This document shows positions 1-10,800 of a DNA stretch of 64,000 nucleotides, one piece after another. Under the pieces are notes generated by a model. The model saw nothing but the letters and a program-made list of their open reading frames with translations. It made no database searches and was not told the DNA's origin. Position 1 is the first letter of the stretch; the number at the start of each line of letters is the position of its first letter. The DNA lies in the NCBI RefSeq assembly GCF_040807025.1, contig NC_090947.1:2852001-2916000 (forward strand), in the 5' to 3' direction. This DNA comes from Struthio camelus. Taxonomy: Eukaryota > Chordata > Aves > Struthioniformes > Struthionidae. The position numbers and the translations under genes were made by a program.

Positions 1-680
1 GTTCAAAAACATCTTTTACAGAAAGTGATTGGTCTGAAGGGACCTGCACTGTGCAAGCTGCATTCATTAGCATGCCCTATTGGAAAGGCATGCTCAGCAG
101 GGACTGGAAGCCACAAGCACCCCTTGGCCCAAGCCAGCACCTCTCGGTGTGCCCTGGACTCCCCCAGAACGGGCTAGGAAGAAAAGATTCTGCAAGATGG
201 TCCCTCTTGTCAGAGCCATGGTCATACTGGAGCTGATACTCCTAAATGCTCATCTGCTCTGTGCAGGCAGAGACACCTTGGACTTGCACTTTGCAGACCA
301 CAGAAGTACAGACCCCTTGTCAAAATTTCAAGCATTACTTTAAGGTGACATAAAACAGCACTTGGGTCCAGTAAGGAACAATTCAGAGGCACGGCCTATT
401 TGCATATTCAAGCTCACAGGCCTCCCCACTGTGTCTGCAGCCCCTCAGGGAGGCAGAAGTTGAGCTCCCTAGCAGTGCTCAGCAGTGGCTGCAGAGCCGG
501 TGGTGCCTTTTCCATGTTTCCTTACTTTCAGACGGTATTACTGATAATACATTGTTCTGAGAGTGGGTTAGCAGCAGCTGTTTGCTGGAAAACCATCTCC
601 AAGTCCTAGGCCAGCACACAAGTCTCTGGCAGTTGGCTATTTATTGGTGCTGCTGAAGAGCTGTCACACCGACCCACCTT
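1..680. other. non-coding stretch, no gene seen
   Basis: Several short open frames are present on the + strand (for example 51-236 and 80-343), but they overlap in different frames, lack recognisable domains and have no clear splice context. I see no repeat family here before the CR1 tail at 681. Confidence 0.6.
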
Positions 681-755
681 GACCCTGCTGGAGCAGGGGG
701 TTTGGACTAGATGACCTCCAGAGGTCCCTTCTAACCTCAACCATTCGGTGATGCA
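681..755 (+). repeat. CR1 LINE 3'-end fragment
   Basis: The segment contains the avian CR1 tail in sense orientation: a 'ctgctggagcaggggg' block, then 'ttggactagatgacctccag', then 'aggtcccttctaacctcaa', ending near 'ccattcggtgatg'. It is a very short, 5'-truncated copy, as most CR1 copies are. It differs from the tails of the large copies at many positions, so it is older. The exact left edge is uncertain. Confidence 0.85.
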
Positions 756-1164
756 CAACAACATATTAGCAATTAAGAGGACAAACTGCTGACAATTTAT
801 GTTCCTTTAATATTGTGAGAGCTGAGCAGTATTTCTACAGCCCCATTGAGTGTCAGCATGGATTTATTACGCTTAATGGGTTTTGCCTGAGAGCAGTGTG
901 TGGCCTTTTACATTTTGAACAGCCACCCTACAAAGGGGTATTAGCAGCTGAGAAAGCTTGGAGTCTGTATCCTTAATGCAAGTACATGGCTCCCAGCTCC
1001 TAACTCCTTCTGCATCTCCCTCAACCTATATTGAGTGGTCATGGTAGATTCTTTTTAAATAGCACTGAGGCTCAGGGAAAACAGTATTCTGGCCTACATC
1101 TCAGCTTTTGCTGGCTATATGCCCCAAATGCCACATAGAAGGATACTGTGCCATGTGGCCCAAG
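756..1164. other. non-coding stretch, nothing recognised
   Basis: About 400 bp of AT-moderate DNA between the small + strand CR1 tail and the large minus-strand CR1 copy A. I see no ORF of note, simple repeat or RNA gene. Confidence 0.6.
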
Positions 1165-1247
1165 TCACAGAATCACACAGAATGGTTGAGGTTGGAAGGG
1201 ACCTCTGGAGATCATCTAGTCCAACCTCCCTGCTCCAGCAGGGCCCT

Positions 1248-1787
1248 CTACAGCATACTTCCCAGGATCGCGCCCAGGCGGGTTTTGAATATCTCCAGCG
1301 AAGGAGACTCCACCACCTCTCTGGGCAACCTCTTCCAGTGCTCTGTCACCCTCTCAGTCAAGAAGCTTTCCCTCCTGTTCAGATGGAACTTCCTGTGGTT
1401 CAGTTTCTGCCCGTTGCCTCTTGTCCTGTCGCTGGGCACCACAGAGAAGAGTCTGGCCCCATCCTCTCGACACCCTCCCTTCAGATATTTAAACACCCTG
1501 ATAAGATCCCCTCTCAGCTTTCTCTTCTCCAGGCTGAACAGGCCCAGCTCTCGCAGCCTTTCCTCACAGGAGAGATGCTCCAGTCCCCTCACCATCCTTG
1601 TAGCCCTCTGCTGGACTCTCCCCAGGAGTGCCATGTCGCTCTTGTACTGGGGAGCCCAGAAGTGGACACAGTACTCGAGGTGAGGCCTCCCCAGGGCTGA
1701 GGAGAGGGGCAGGATCACCTCCCTCCACCTGCTGGCAACACTCTGCCCAATGCAGGCTCCCATGGGCCTTCTTGGCCACAAGGACAC
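1248..1787 (-). pseudogene. CR1 ORF2 fragment: C-terminal reverse transcriptase (thumb and tail)
   Basis: The minus-strand frame encodes the C-terminal part of CR1 ORF2, with the family hallmarks [38 protein letters not shown], the [20 protein letters not shown] segment (here KLRGDL) and [14 protein letters not shown], ending in [18 protein letters not shown]. This region follows the catalytic palm in CR1-clade proteins. Compared with copies B and C, five bases are missing near 1753 (the 'caccccagg' stretch), which shifts the frame. The upstream continuation therefore sits in the frame spanning 1564-2178. Its catalytic palm is absent because of the 670-bp deletion. Confidence 0.9.
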
Positions 1788-1898
1788 ATTGCTGACTCAT
1801 GCTTAACTGGTTGTCCACCAGCACTCCCAGGTCCTTCTCTGCAGAGCTGCTTTCCAGCAGGTCAGCCCCCAGCCTGTGCTGGTGCATGGGGTTATTCT

Positions 1899-1900
1899 GC
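1899..1900 (-). other. deletion junction inside CR1 copy A
   Basis: Left of this point copy A matches copy C up to 60382; right of it, A matches C from 61053. About 670 bp of ORF2 (the palm of the reverse transcriptase) is absent. The dinucleotide gc occurs at both C breakpoints (60381-60382 and 61051-61052) and once in A, so the join has 2-nt microhomology. Confidence 0.85.
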
Positions 1901-2470
1901 TTTCTTCCAGTCCTCAGGCACCTCTCCTGATCTCCAGGACCTTTCCAAGATGATGGAGAGTGGCCCGGCAATAACATCTGCCAGCTCCCTCCACACTTGT
2001 GGGTGCATCTCATCGAGGCCCATGGATTTGTGGATGTCAAATTTGCATAAATGATCTCTAACCTGATCCTCCTCGACCAAGGGAGAGTCTTCCTTTCTCC
2101 AGACTTTCTGTCTTGTCCCCAGGGCCTGGAATTCCTGAGGGCTGGCCTTAGCAATAAAGACTGAAGCAAAGAAGGCATTCAGCAGCTCTGCCTTCTCTGT
2201 ATCCTTCATTACCAAAGCACCTGCCCCATTCAGCAGTGGGCCCACACTTTCCCTAGTCTTCCTTTTGCTATTGATGCATTTGAAGAAGCCCTTCTTGTTG
2301 TCCTTGACATCCCTTGCCAGATTTAATTCCAACTGGGCCTTAGCCTTCCTTGTCGCATCCCTGCACACTCTGACAATGTCCCTGTATTCCTCCCAAGTGG
2401 CCTGTCCCCTTTTCCCCATTCTGTAGACTTCCTTCTTCTGTCGGAGTTTGGCCAGGAGTTCCCTGCTCAT
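1901..2470 (-). pseudogene. CR1 ORF2 fragment: linker and N-terminal reverse transcriptase
   Basis: The frame starts MSRELLAKLRQKKEVYRMGK and continues through ATWEEYRDIVRVCRDATRKA, NLARDVKDNKKGFFKCINSK, a LLNAFFASVF segment and GPLSIILERSWRSGEVPEDW, the standard CR1 region between endonuclease and reverse transcriptase motif 1. It is open for about 190 codons and then runs into the deletion, after which reading continues in unrelated frame. It is almost identical to the same region of copy C (60849-61622). Upstream continuation toward the endonuclease is in a different frame (about 2340-2603) because of the 1-nt loss near 2590. Confidence 0.9.
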
Positions 2471-2587
2471 CCTTGCAGGTCTCCTGCCTGCTTTGCCGGA
2501 CTTCTAACTCAGAGGGATGCACTGCTCCTGAGCCTGGAGGAAGTGATGCTTGAATATTAACCAGCTCTCCTGTACCAACCCTTCCTT

Positions 2588-3412
2588 CTAGGGCCCTACC
2601 CATGAGATTCCTCCAAGTAGGGCCCTGAGGAGGCCAGAGTTAGCTCTCCTGTAGTCCAGGGCTGTGATCCTACTTATTGCCCTGCTTCCTTCTCGCAGGA
2701 TCCTGAACTCTGTCGTCTCATGGTCACTGCAGCCAAGGCTGCCCCCAACCTTCACATCCCCAACTAGACCGTCTTTGCTTGTTAGTGCAAGGTCCAGCAG
2801 CGCACCTCTCCTTGTTGGTGCCTCCACCACCTGGGACAAAAAATTATCCTCAGTGCTCTGCAGGAACCTCCTCGACTGTTTGTGCCTAGCTGTGCTCTCT
2901 TCCCAGCAGATGTCAGGGTGGTTGAAGTCTCCCATGAGAACCAGGGCCTGTGATCGTGAGGCTACTTCCAGCTGTCTGTAGAAGGCCTCATCGACGACTT
3001 CTTCCTGGTCAGGTGGCCTGTAGTAAACCCCCACAACCGTGTCACCCATGCTAGCCTGCCCTTTAATCCTTACCCATAGGCTCTCAGCTTGCTCTTCATC
3101 CACCCCGAGGCAGAGCTCCACACATTCTAGTTGCTCCCTCACATAAAGGGCAACTCCACCACCTCGCCTTCCTGGCCTGTCTTTCCTAAAAAGCACGTAG
3201 CCATCCATGACAGCACTCCAGCCATGTGAGCTATCCCACCATGTCTCTGTAACTGCAATGAGATCATGGCCCTGCAGCCGCACCCAGATCTCTAACTCTT
3301 CCTGCTTATTCCCCATGCTGCGTGCATTGGTGTACAGGCATTTCCGAGAGCCAATGGAGCATGCAGGCTTCTCAGGAGAGGTGCAAGAGGACCCTCCCTC
3401 GCCATGTCCCAT
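2588..3412 (-). pseudogene. CR1 ORF2 fragment: APE-type endonuclease domain
   Basis: A 274-codon frame covers the N-terminal endonuclease of ORF2, which nicks target DNA for target-primed reverse transcription. Catalytic-type residues seen are N29 (YTNARS), E56 (AVTETWW), the YYRPP motif at 130-134, D162 and N164 (GDFN), D207 (LLDLAL) and D230-H231 (SDH). All expected exonuclease-endonuclease-phosphatase family positions are therefore present. The frame ends at a TAG (2588-2590) because one base is missing relative to copy C ('ccctaccc' against 'ccctatccc'), which takes the following RT linker out of frame. It is a piece of a dead element despite the well-kept domain. Confidence 0.92.
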
Positions 3413-3517
3413 GCTGTCTCCCCTGGCTGCATGCTCCAGGATGCTGGAGGCATCCTGACTTGAGCAGTGTTTTACTGACTACCGTGTCACTGTACCACTC
3501 CCCTTCCCCCATCTTGC

Positions 3518-4030
3518 CTAGTTTAAAGCCCTCCCTACCAGGCTGGCCAACCTGTTGGCAAAGACAGGCGTGCCCTGCTTGGTGAGGTGGATCCCATCTC
3601 TCTCCATCAGCTGTCGATCTTCAAACAGGGTCCCATGGTCACAGAAACCAAAGCCCTGCTGCCAACACCAGCAGTGCAGCCAGCTGTTAACTTGGAAAAC
3701 CCATCTTCTCCTCCTCCTCCGGTCCTTCCCCTTCACAGGCAGGATCGAAAAGAAAACGACCTGGGCTCCCAGACCCTTAACCACCATCCCCAGAGCTCTG
3801 AAGTCCTGTTTGATGGTATCCAGTTTGCCCTTTGTGTCGTTAGCGCCCACATGGAAGAGCAGCAGAGGGTAGTAGTCTGATGCATGGGCAAGTCTTGGCA
3901 GCCTTTCCATGACATGTCTTATTCGAGCCCCTGGCAGGCAGCAAACCTCTCCGGACAAGAGGTCAGGTCAGCAGAGAGGCGCCTCTGTGCCCTGCAGCAG
4001 GGAGTCACCCACAACAATCACTCACCGCTT
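3518..4030 (-). pseudogene. CR1 ORF1 fragment: SGNH/esterase-type domain
   Basis: CR1 ORF1 proteins are known to carry an esterase (SGNH hydrolase) domain. Here block I (VGDSLL, with GDS at 4009-4001) is visible, followed after an in-frame TGA (3970-3968) by an open frame of about 146 codons. That frame holds EVCCLPGARIRHVMERL, block III (FHVGANDT) and block V (RDGIHLTKQG, the D-x-x-H pair), ending SLVGRALN. The catalytic Ser, Asp and His positions are thus all present, but the protein is interrupted by one stop in this domain and by further stops upstream. The function of the esterase in CR1 mobility is not established from this sequence. Confidence 0.85.
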
Positions 4031-4331
4031 CTTCTGGATGTTCCCGCATGCCACGGTGTCTGTCAGGCCAGTTGCTTCCCTTGAAGCTATGCCCAGCTCC
4101 TCCTCAGCTTGGAGGACCCTAATCTTGTTCCTCCAAGGCCAATTTTGAGGAGGAGCAAGAGCCTTTCTTCTTCTATGAGAAGGACCAATTTCCAGCCTTT
4201 TCCCACAGTGTTACAGTGTACCATTTCACAGGGCACAGAGCCCTCCGGCAACTCCACTGCAGTGGTGGGGTGGGGGACTCCTGGAGCTGCACGGTCTCTG
4301 AGAATATCCTGTCAATCTCCTGCTCATCTTC

Positions 4332-4610
4332 TCAGACGCTACACAGCCTACTGACTTCCTCCTGTAACTCCTTTACCTGGCGATACAGCTGATCAACGCC
4401 AGCACACCTTCTGCAGGAGAGCTGACTGTCAGCCCAGGCCTCAGAGAGAGGCCCCAGGCACTCCCTGCAGCCTGACACCTGTAGAGCTGCATCTGCTGTC
4501 AGAGGGTCTGTGTGAGTTGAAGCTTCAGACACAGGTGATGCAGCAACTGCAACAGCCCCTGGGGAATGTGCTCTGCGGTGTGTCATGACCATACCTGGGG
4601 AAGCATGCAC
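4332..4610 (-). pseudogene. CR1 ORF1 fragment: N-terminal Cys-pair region and coiled coil
   Basis: An open frame of about 92 codons holds two C-x-x-C pairs (CREC and CRRC) about 20 residues apart, followed by a heptad-like stretch VDQLYRQVKELQEEVSRL, which looks like a short coiled coil. CR1-like ORF1 proteins have an N-terminal zinc-finger region followed by such a segment, so the match is in order and in the right place. The frame stops at a TGA (4334-4332) directly before EDEQEIDRIFSETVQLQE, which continues in the same frame. The stop looks like a CGA-to-TGA CpG transition. The start codon is not certain; the first ATG in frame lies a few codons in. Confidence 0.75.
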
Positions 4611-5150
4611 TACTACAAGAAATGAAGGTGCCTTCTAGCACCCTCCTGCACAAACTGCTGCATCTGTTCATTGCCTCTAGGAGCTGCACACTAGGCCTTG
4701 CTCTTATATAGGCCTCTGCCTAGCTGTGACTCACAGGGTGCTTGACCTACCCTCATCAAGGACCACCTGGATCAGAGGCCCCAACTCCCTCTTATCAGGT
4801 GCAATCAAGAGAGCTTGTTAACAGCAGCTACACCTAGCCAGAGCTTCCCAGAAGTGATGGCCTCCTGCAATTGTCCTTGCCTAACTCCCCTTTTCTGCTA
4901 GCAGCAAGTGCTGTCTAGTTCCTCAGGGGTCCCCAGAAAGCCTCCAAAACTTCCAGCAAGGTCCTCAAAAGGTCCAAGCAGAGCCCAGACGCTGCTGTGC
5001 AAACTGCTGCATCTGTTCACTGCCTCTGTCAGCTGCACTCCGTGCCTAGATGGCATCAGTCGAGGCTTGAGCCAGTGGCTTGCTCCAGTGTGCCAGCAAC
5101 AGGCAGGAAGCACCAACAATCTTATATGCGGAGAGGACATGAAGAGGTGT
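4611..5150 (-). promoter_or_regulatory. CR1 copy A 5' UTR, with an internal duplicated block
   Basis: This stretch lies upstream of ORF1 of copy A and should hold the internal promoter of the element. A block of about 50 bp occurs twice, at about 4646-4695 and 4995-5044, about 349 bp apart in the same orientation, sharing 'aaactgctgcatctgttca' and 'agctgcac'. This suggests that the UTR is built from repeated units. The outer boundary is an estimate. Confidence 0.6.
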
Positions 5151-7394
5151 GACCACTGAAAGAGGCCAGTAGTCTTTCTCCATCTTTGCCCTGCTTCCTC
5201 TTGCAGAGTGACTGAACCAGCCAGTGCCTGTTCCCTTCCTTCATACAGTTATCTGGATACCTCTTGGGCCGAAGATGAGCAGGGGACCAGGGCTTTCCAT
5301 GACAAGGGTGACAATTCCTGGCTTTGATCTGCCAGGTCATTTCGAACCCAGTGCAGCTAACCCACAGCCAGTGCCTGCAGGTCTCACTACAGGATTTTCA
5401 CCTGCCCAGAAACACCCATGTTTCTGCCCATTCCCCCAGAAAACCTGCTCAGACAGGAACAAATGAGTCTTAAAGAGCCACTGAAGTCCAGACCTTTCTC
5501 CTCTTGAGTCCTGACCAGGGCTGCCCAAAACCACAGAAGCTGGAGCTGATCATAACTTCTCCTCTGCAGTCTGGGCAGGCTGCACCCACTAAAGGGACAG
5601 GAAGCCCTAAGTGTTTTGCTAAGAAAGCAAGGGATGAGAGGAGACAGGGATGCTGCATGGCAGGAGGAGATAAAACATCAGGGAGAAGAACTCTTTCTGC
5701 AAAGGAGAGGGTTGGCCATAGAAATATGCTCACTGCCAAGCTGACAACTAGTTGGTGGCTAATTAGAGCAATTCATCTTGGTGAGAATGCCCCCATGGCA
5801 GAGCCAGCAATGGCTGGGGTCTGTGTTAGTGGGCCAGGATGCCCTGGGTGCCTCTGTGCCCCATGCTTCTCTCTTGGAATGACATTGCCCCTTCCTTGAA
5901 TACCTTGTGCACTGGCTTGGGGTTGCTCTGCAGACAGTGCTTGTGATTCAGGGGGGATCTCATGCCATTCAGCCTGCACACCACAGCTGAGGGCTTGCAG
6001 GAGGAGGAGATACAGAAGCCAGGATACACAAAGCCATCTGTAACAATTGCACTCACACTTTTAGCCCATTAATCCCGTGAAAGAGCCTTTCAACTAGGGC
6101 AGGGTCTGGGCAATCTCTTCGGCATTTCTAGGCTTGATGTGTGCGCCTGTTCTCTAATAAGGTTTATTCACGTCAGTGTTTCTTGGTATTATGTGCAATA
6201 TCTGGACAAAATAATCCTGTCCCTCAGTGGGGAGTCTCCAGCACAGTGGTCTACACAAATACAATAACAAAACTCAGTTGCTTTTTCAAGCAGCAATGAA
6301 AGACATTCAGGACGTGAGCCAATTCCCATCTCTTTAGCATCCACTTGGTCTGTACTCCAAAGCTTTTTGGAAACCCTTAACTGGTAGCTTTGAAGCATTT
6401 GGGGGAAAAAAAAAAGGTTTCCCCTCTTCATTGATGTACTGTCTCTTTTTTCTGCCAAAACCCACACTTTTTTGCCAAAATAAAAACCCACTAGTGTATG
6501 AAAGCAGAGCTCATCCTCCAGGGAGGGAGAGAGAGCAAATGAGAGCTGACAGAAATGGAAAAGCTTCCAGCAAATAATATCTTGATTGCTGTTTTATCTG
6601 CTTCATCATACTGCAGTTAGAAGCGATGTTACCAGTGTCCATATGAGCCCAATTAAAGCCCTCTCTTCCCAATTTTCCCAGACCTCTCCAAAAATATATC
6701 ACAAATGAAGGTTGTGAAGACCTAATGGAGACTGCATTGCTCTTCATACTTTCTGCAGTCTGTTTAATCTGTTCCTCCTTGCTGATCTGGAGCAGCAAAT
6801 AGGTTCTCTCCTTCTACCTCTGCTTCCTTCCAGGACTCTGACAAGTCTGGATGTGCTTTATTATGTCACATTGTATAGCTTAAGTCAGGTCACGCTTTGT
6901 CCTAATATGCACAAAGGTGGCCATTGGAGGCAGAGAACATTAGATAACTGTGTCTTTGCAAGAACTTGCCATGTAGTTTTGCCATTTGTAGTTTGTTAGA
7001 AAAGTTCAACCAACCACGCTGGAGCTGGCAAGTATTCTATGAAAGGGCCTGTAGAATTGACCCAGTTTGGTTGGAATTTGCAGATTAAAAAGCCTGAGCC
7101 TCCATTTTTCCCATCTTCTGGAATGGGTCCCTAGGTGCGAGCTTGCACAGGCTCCTATACAACTCAGCTGAGGGACAGGACACAAGCCCCATGTGCATGG
7201 GTTACAAAAGCAGAAATGGGGACATCTTGGTGCAGATGCCAAGGGACTTCTCAGCACTGGGAATGAAAGCTTCAGTAAAAACTAACCATTTCAGCATGCA
7301 TTAAAAAGTAAGAACAACAGAGATGCTCAGCTCTCTAGTCTTTCCATGTGTTACCCTGGGATGGTGAGATCTCATCACGTAGCACTCAAAGGCT
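5151..7394. other. non-coding stretch, no gene recognised
   Basis: Unique-looking DNA. Open frames up to 131 codons occur (for example 5504-5899 +) but overlap with frames on the other strand and have no recognisable domain. An A-run lies at about 6403-6415. Confidence 0.5.
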
Positions 7395-7465
7395 TGGGCC
7401 TGGGTCAACCCCTGCCCTTGCCACTGACCTTGGACAAGCCATTTAATGTCTATGTTTCCTGTCTT
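7395..7465 (+). repeat. MIR-like SINE relic
   Basis: The order of words resembles the core-to-3' part of the amniote MIR SINE in sense orientation: 'cctgggtcaacccctgccc', 'ccactgaccttggacaagcc' and then 'atttaatgtctatgtttcc'. These correspond to the 'tgaccttgggcaagtcacttaa...cctcagtttcc' part of MIR. It is highly diverged and identified only by eye. Confidence 0.45.
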
Positions 7466-7727
7466 CCTCCCTCATACTGCCTGGGGGTAGAGTGCCACAA
7501 TATCTGGGGGAAGAGTGTCACAAAGGGTGCAAAGTCTTGCTAGCACCAAGACCTCATGGGAATACACCAGAGTCGCTGTCTGGATGCCCTCTCCGAAAAC
7601 CACATGTATACCTAAGCAGGTTTACCTCCTTTCCTCAAAAAAGTTCTCTTTCTATAAATAAAACCTGTAGAGCACTGTGCTGTAAGTAACAAACTCAGTA
7701 ATCATGGGCAGATGGAGAAATTGTTTG

Positions 7728-7832
7728 TGCCACTAGACACTAGTCAGTGCCACTAGACCCCACATTGCCACCAGATAATAAATTAGATTAGAATAGATTA
7801 GATCTTAAAACAAACAAACAAATAAACAAAAA
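7728..7832. repeat. local duplication plus TTAGA and CAAA simple repeats
   Basis: The word 'gtgccactagac' occurs twice within about 20 bp (about 7728 and 7747). It is followed by 'attagattagaatagattagat' type repeats (7791-7804) and an (aaac)n tract at 7807-7832. This is low-complexity DNA. Confidence 0.75.
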
Positions 7833-10800
7833 AGCTACACACACATTTCTGGCTTTTTGATGGATACCGAGACATCTTGATTTTACAACCTGGGGCTCTC
7901 TAAAGCCCATCTAGACCTACCCAGAGTTATTCAATATGCATTTTTTTCACAGAGAAAGCAGAAAGAACATCAAAAGGCAACTCTATGCATGGAAGCAGGG
8001 ACAGAGTCACCTCCCTGGTAACTAAGGGACCTGTGACTCCATGCCACAGAATCCACAGTTTCCCGTGGCTTTTATTGAAATATCTTCCATCCCATCCTAT
8101 CTGAAATTTCTGAATGAGACAAACAGGCAGTGCATCTTTTCCAAGACAAATGCTTGAAAATTTTTTGCAATCAGCTACTTTCCAACAGCATTTTCCAACT
8201 GCAAAGCCAGCCTTTCTCGAGGAACACATGGTCTGCTGACCGTGGGAAGCAAGTGTTGGAGGAAAAAGGAAGTTAACCAATGCTAAAGCATACTGTATAT
8301 GCTCTCCACTTTGCTTTCTGCAGAAACACCTGAGAGCAAGTTTTTGCCTCTGAGTGCACACTGCAAGGAGAAGGGCAGGTAAAAAAGAGCTCTGAATCTG
8401 CCTTACTTTTAGCCAGGAGCTTACTAGGCCTACTAGGCTTATGTAGATTACTCCATGAGATTGCTGAGTGGATGACATGCACGAGGACTAGAGTGGAGGT
8501 GGGACACTTGCTGCTGAGCACATCCCTCTCTGCCCTGCTGTGGATGTGGAGCGGGATGTGTGTTCACGCTGGACTAGAGCAATGGGGCTGGGATACATCC
8601 CTAAAAGGCCCTGCAGCCAGCAATTGAACTGTGTTTCTGAGTTCCCAAATACCAGACCAGCATTTCCCCAGCTCAATAAATCGCAAGATCTTAACTTGGT
8701 TTTTCAATTAATCTTTCCTGCAGGGAAACCCACAGATTTCAGACAAACTTTTCCCTGAGCAGGGATCAAGTAAAACCTGACGTGCTTGATTTACAGACAA
8801 TACTGCCTTGATTTTCCATGGCACCTAGCATACGTCCCACCCCTGGGGCTCAGCACCTCTAAAATCAAGCCTGGTACTGCCAGGAGAGGATCCACCCACT
8901 CAGCCTCTGCGGCATTAGCAATGTGACAGACGGATCAGGCTTGCTTTTTAAAAGATGCTCTTTGGGGAAATTGGCAGCAGGTCTGGATGTGAGACTCCCA
9001 CTAGAACATGTGTGTTCCTTTATGGGTCCGAGGGAACATTTCTCATTATCTTTTCTTGCAATTTAATTAATCTGCATTCAGTAACGAACCTTGAAATTTC
9101 AATTAAAAACACCATTACTAATCAGGACAGGATTCAAAATAGTCAAGGGGCTCTCGATAGCTTTACAGTGGCAGGAAGTTTAGATTCAGACTAGGATTTG
9201 GGTGTATTGTATGACCGATCTTTTTATTTTAGACATGGATCCACGGTGTTTTATACTTCTGCATGTTTCTCCTCTCATCCTGGCAAACCCAAGAGACCTG
9301 CATCTTAGCACCAGTAGAGGAGAGACGGCCTGAATTGCCTTCAGACTTTTGCTTTCTACAGAAAAATACAAGCCTCCAAAATAAATATTAAAAGGGGAAG
9401 TCACCAAAAAGTATCAATGTCACAGTCTGTCGGTGTTACTACTGGGACAGGATCTGTCAGAAGTGGTGTGTTTGTCTGTGTATTGTCTGGTGATTAAAAT
9501 CTTGCAAAGGGAGATCTGCATATTTTCATTTCATTAAACAGGCTGCCTTGGCATCGCTGAGCTGTTCTGTCTGGCAGTAAATAAGAGAAGCCACAGAATA
9601 CAATTTCTGCCTTGGTAATGTCAGTATAACCTGACCCAAACAAGGCATCCTTCCCCTTGTCCAGAAAACAGTCCCAGAACTTGATTTGTCACCCTTTTCT
9701 TCCAATTAAATATGTCATTTGTATTTCAGTTTAGGAAATCCCTAATCTCCTAGCCACAGAAACATCTCTGAGACGTAGGATAGGACTTCATAGTGACTCC
9801 AGACCACAGCTGTAATATGCAGCCAGCTTGCCCTCAGAGAAGAGACAGTCATGCAGCAGAGGTACCGCCACATCAGACTAGCAGATTCCAGGCATTCTTG
9901 CAAGGAGTCACAGCAGACCTGCCCTCATAATCCATTTCCTCCCACTACCAAAGAGCCTGGTGGACCTGCTGATGGCAAATGCTGCACACTTTGCTTCTCC
10001 TTTAGGTCCTGCAGTGCAGGAAGGGAACAGTGCTGCTGAGGTTTGCCCAGCCCTTCATTACAGGACTGGATGCAGCTGATCATTCAAACCAGTGTAGACG
10101 TTATTGTTCCAAAAATCACACGGCCATATAAACTTACGTGTACACTGTGCTTCCAAAGTCAACAGTTATGAATCGCTCACAAGACTTTCAGTACCAAACC
10201 ACGGAGCTAACGCAGCCATTCTGCTTGTTAAGGCAAAAGAATAGCTGCAGCAAATATATCTGCTTTATTGTAGGTCCCTCCCCACCCACGCTTGTTGCTA
10301 GAAGACAGATTTGTGTCTAATTTAGCAAACAAGCCACAGTGATATTGTCCAGCACTGCAGTTCTCCAGGGGAAGGTGTTTACAGATCCATGCTGCTTGGA
10401 GGTCTACAAGGCCAAGTTCAGTCTGTGGCTGTCAGTCAGGGAGATGGGGATCCAGATCAGGGCCATTCTGGAAAAAAGAAACAGAAGTTCTCCAACCACT
10501 GCTGTATGTTCTAAAAAAGGATAATATCCTAGATAATGTGCCATCCAAAGAAGGTGCGGAACTGGCTTTGATGGTGCAAACCATTGTGCACGACAGAGCA
10601 GTGTCCTGAAAAATGTCTGCCTGCATCCCCATGCCAGCACAAAGGGGCTGTGCACAAAGTAAGTGTACTTCTTTTACTAATCCTGCATATCAGTCTCCAG
10701 GAATTAGGGACCTGGAACACAAAGGAATAAAAAGCAAAGAAACAAAACAAGTAGCTCCAGGAAGGGAACTGAGGACAGCATGAAGAGCAACCTTTCTCAG

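Larger units (their letters stand above)
1165..5150 (-). mobile_element. CR1 LINE copy A, near full length with internal deletion
   Basis: CR1 is a non-LTR retrotransposon that inserts by target-primed reverse transcription. Read on the minus strand this copy runs 5' UTR (about 5150-4611), ORF1 (about 4610-3518), ORF2 (3412-1248) and the 3' tail with its terminal 8-bp repeats at 1165-1185. The span of about 3.99 kb plus a missing 670 bp gives about 4.65 kb, close to the 4.5 kb usually quoted for full-length CR1. The deletion lies at 1899/1901 and was found by alignment to copy C. Other damage includes a 5-nt deletion near 1753, a 1-nt deletion near 2590 and in-frame stops in ORF1. The 3' edge is sharp; the 5' edge is an estimate from the end of a UTR-internal repeat and the loss of CR1 character. 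Confidence 0.93.

Noticed and set aside
1108..1700. Long + strand frames over CR1 copy A as genes (likewise 38365-38882 and 59657-60177)
   Set aside because: They are antisense to CR1 ORF2 and repeat in all three copies with the element, so they are shadows of the minus-strand coding sequence.
1165..5150. CR1 copy A as an endogenous retrovirus
   Set aside because: No long terminal repeats, gag, protease or envelope. The endonuclease is APE-type and the RT is of the LINE type.
7927..8478. 183-codon open frame on the minus strand as a gene
   Set aside because: No domain, unusual composition and no supporting signals. The length is within chance expectation.
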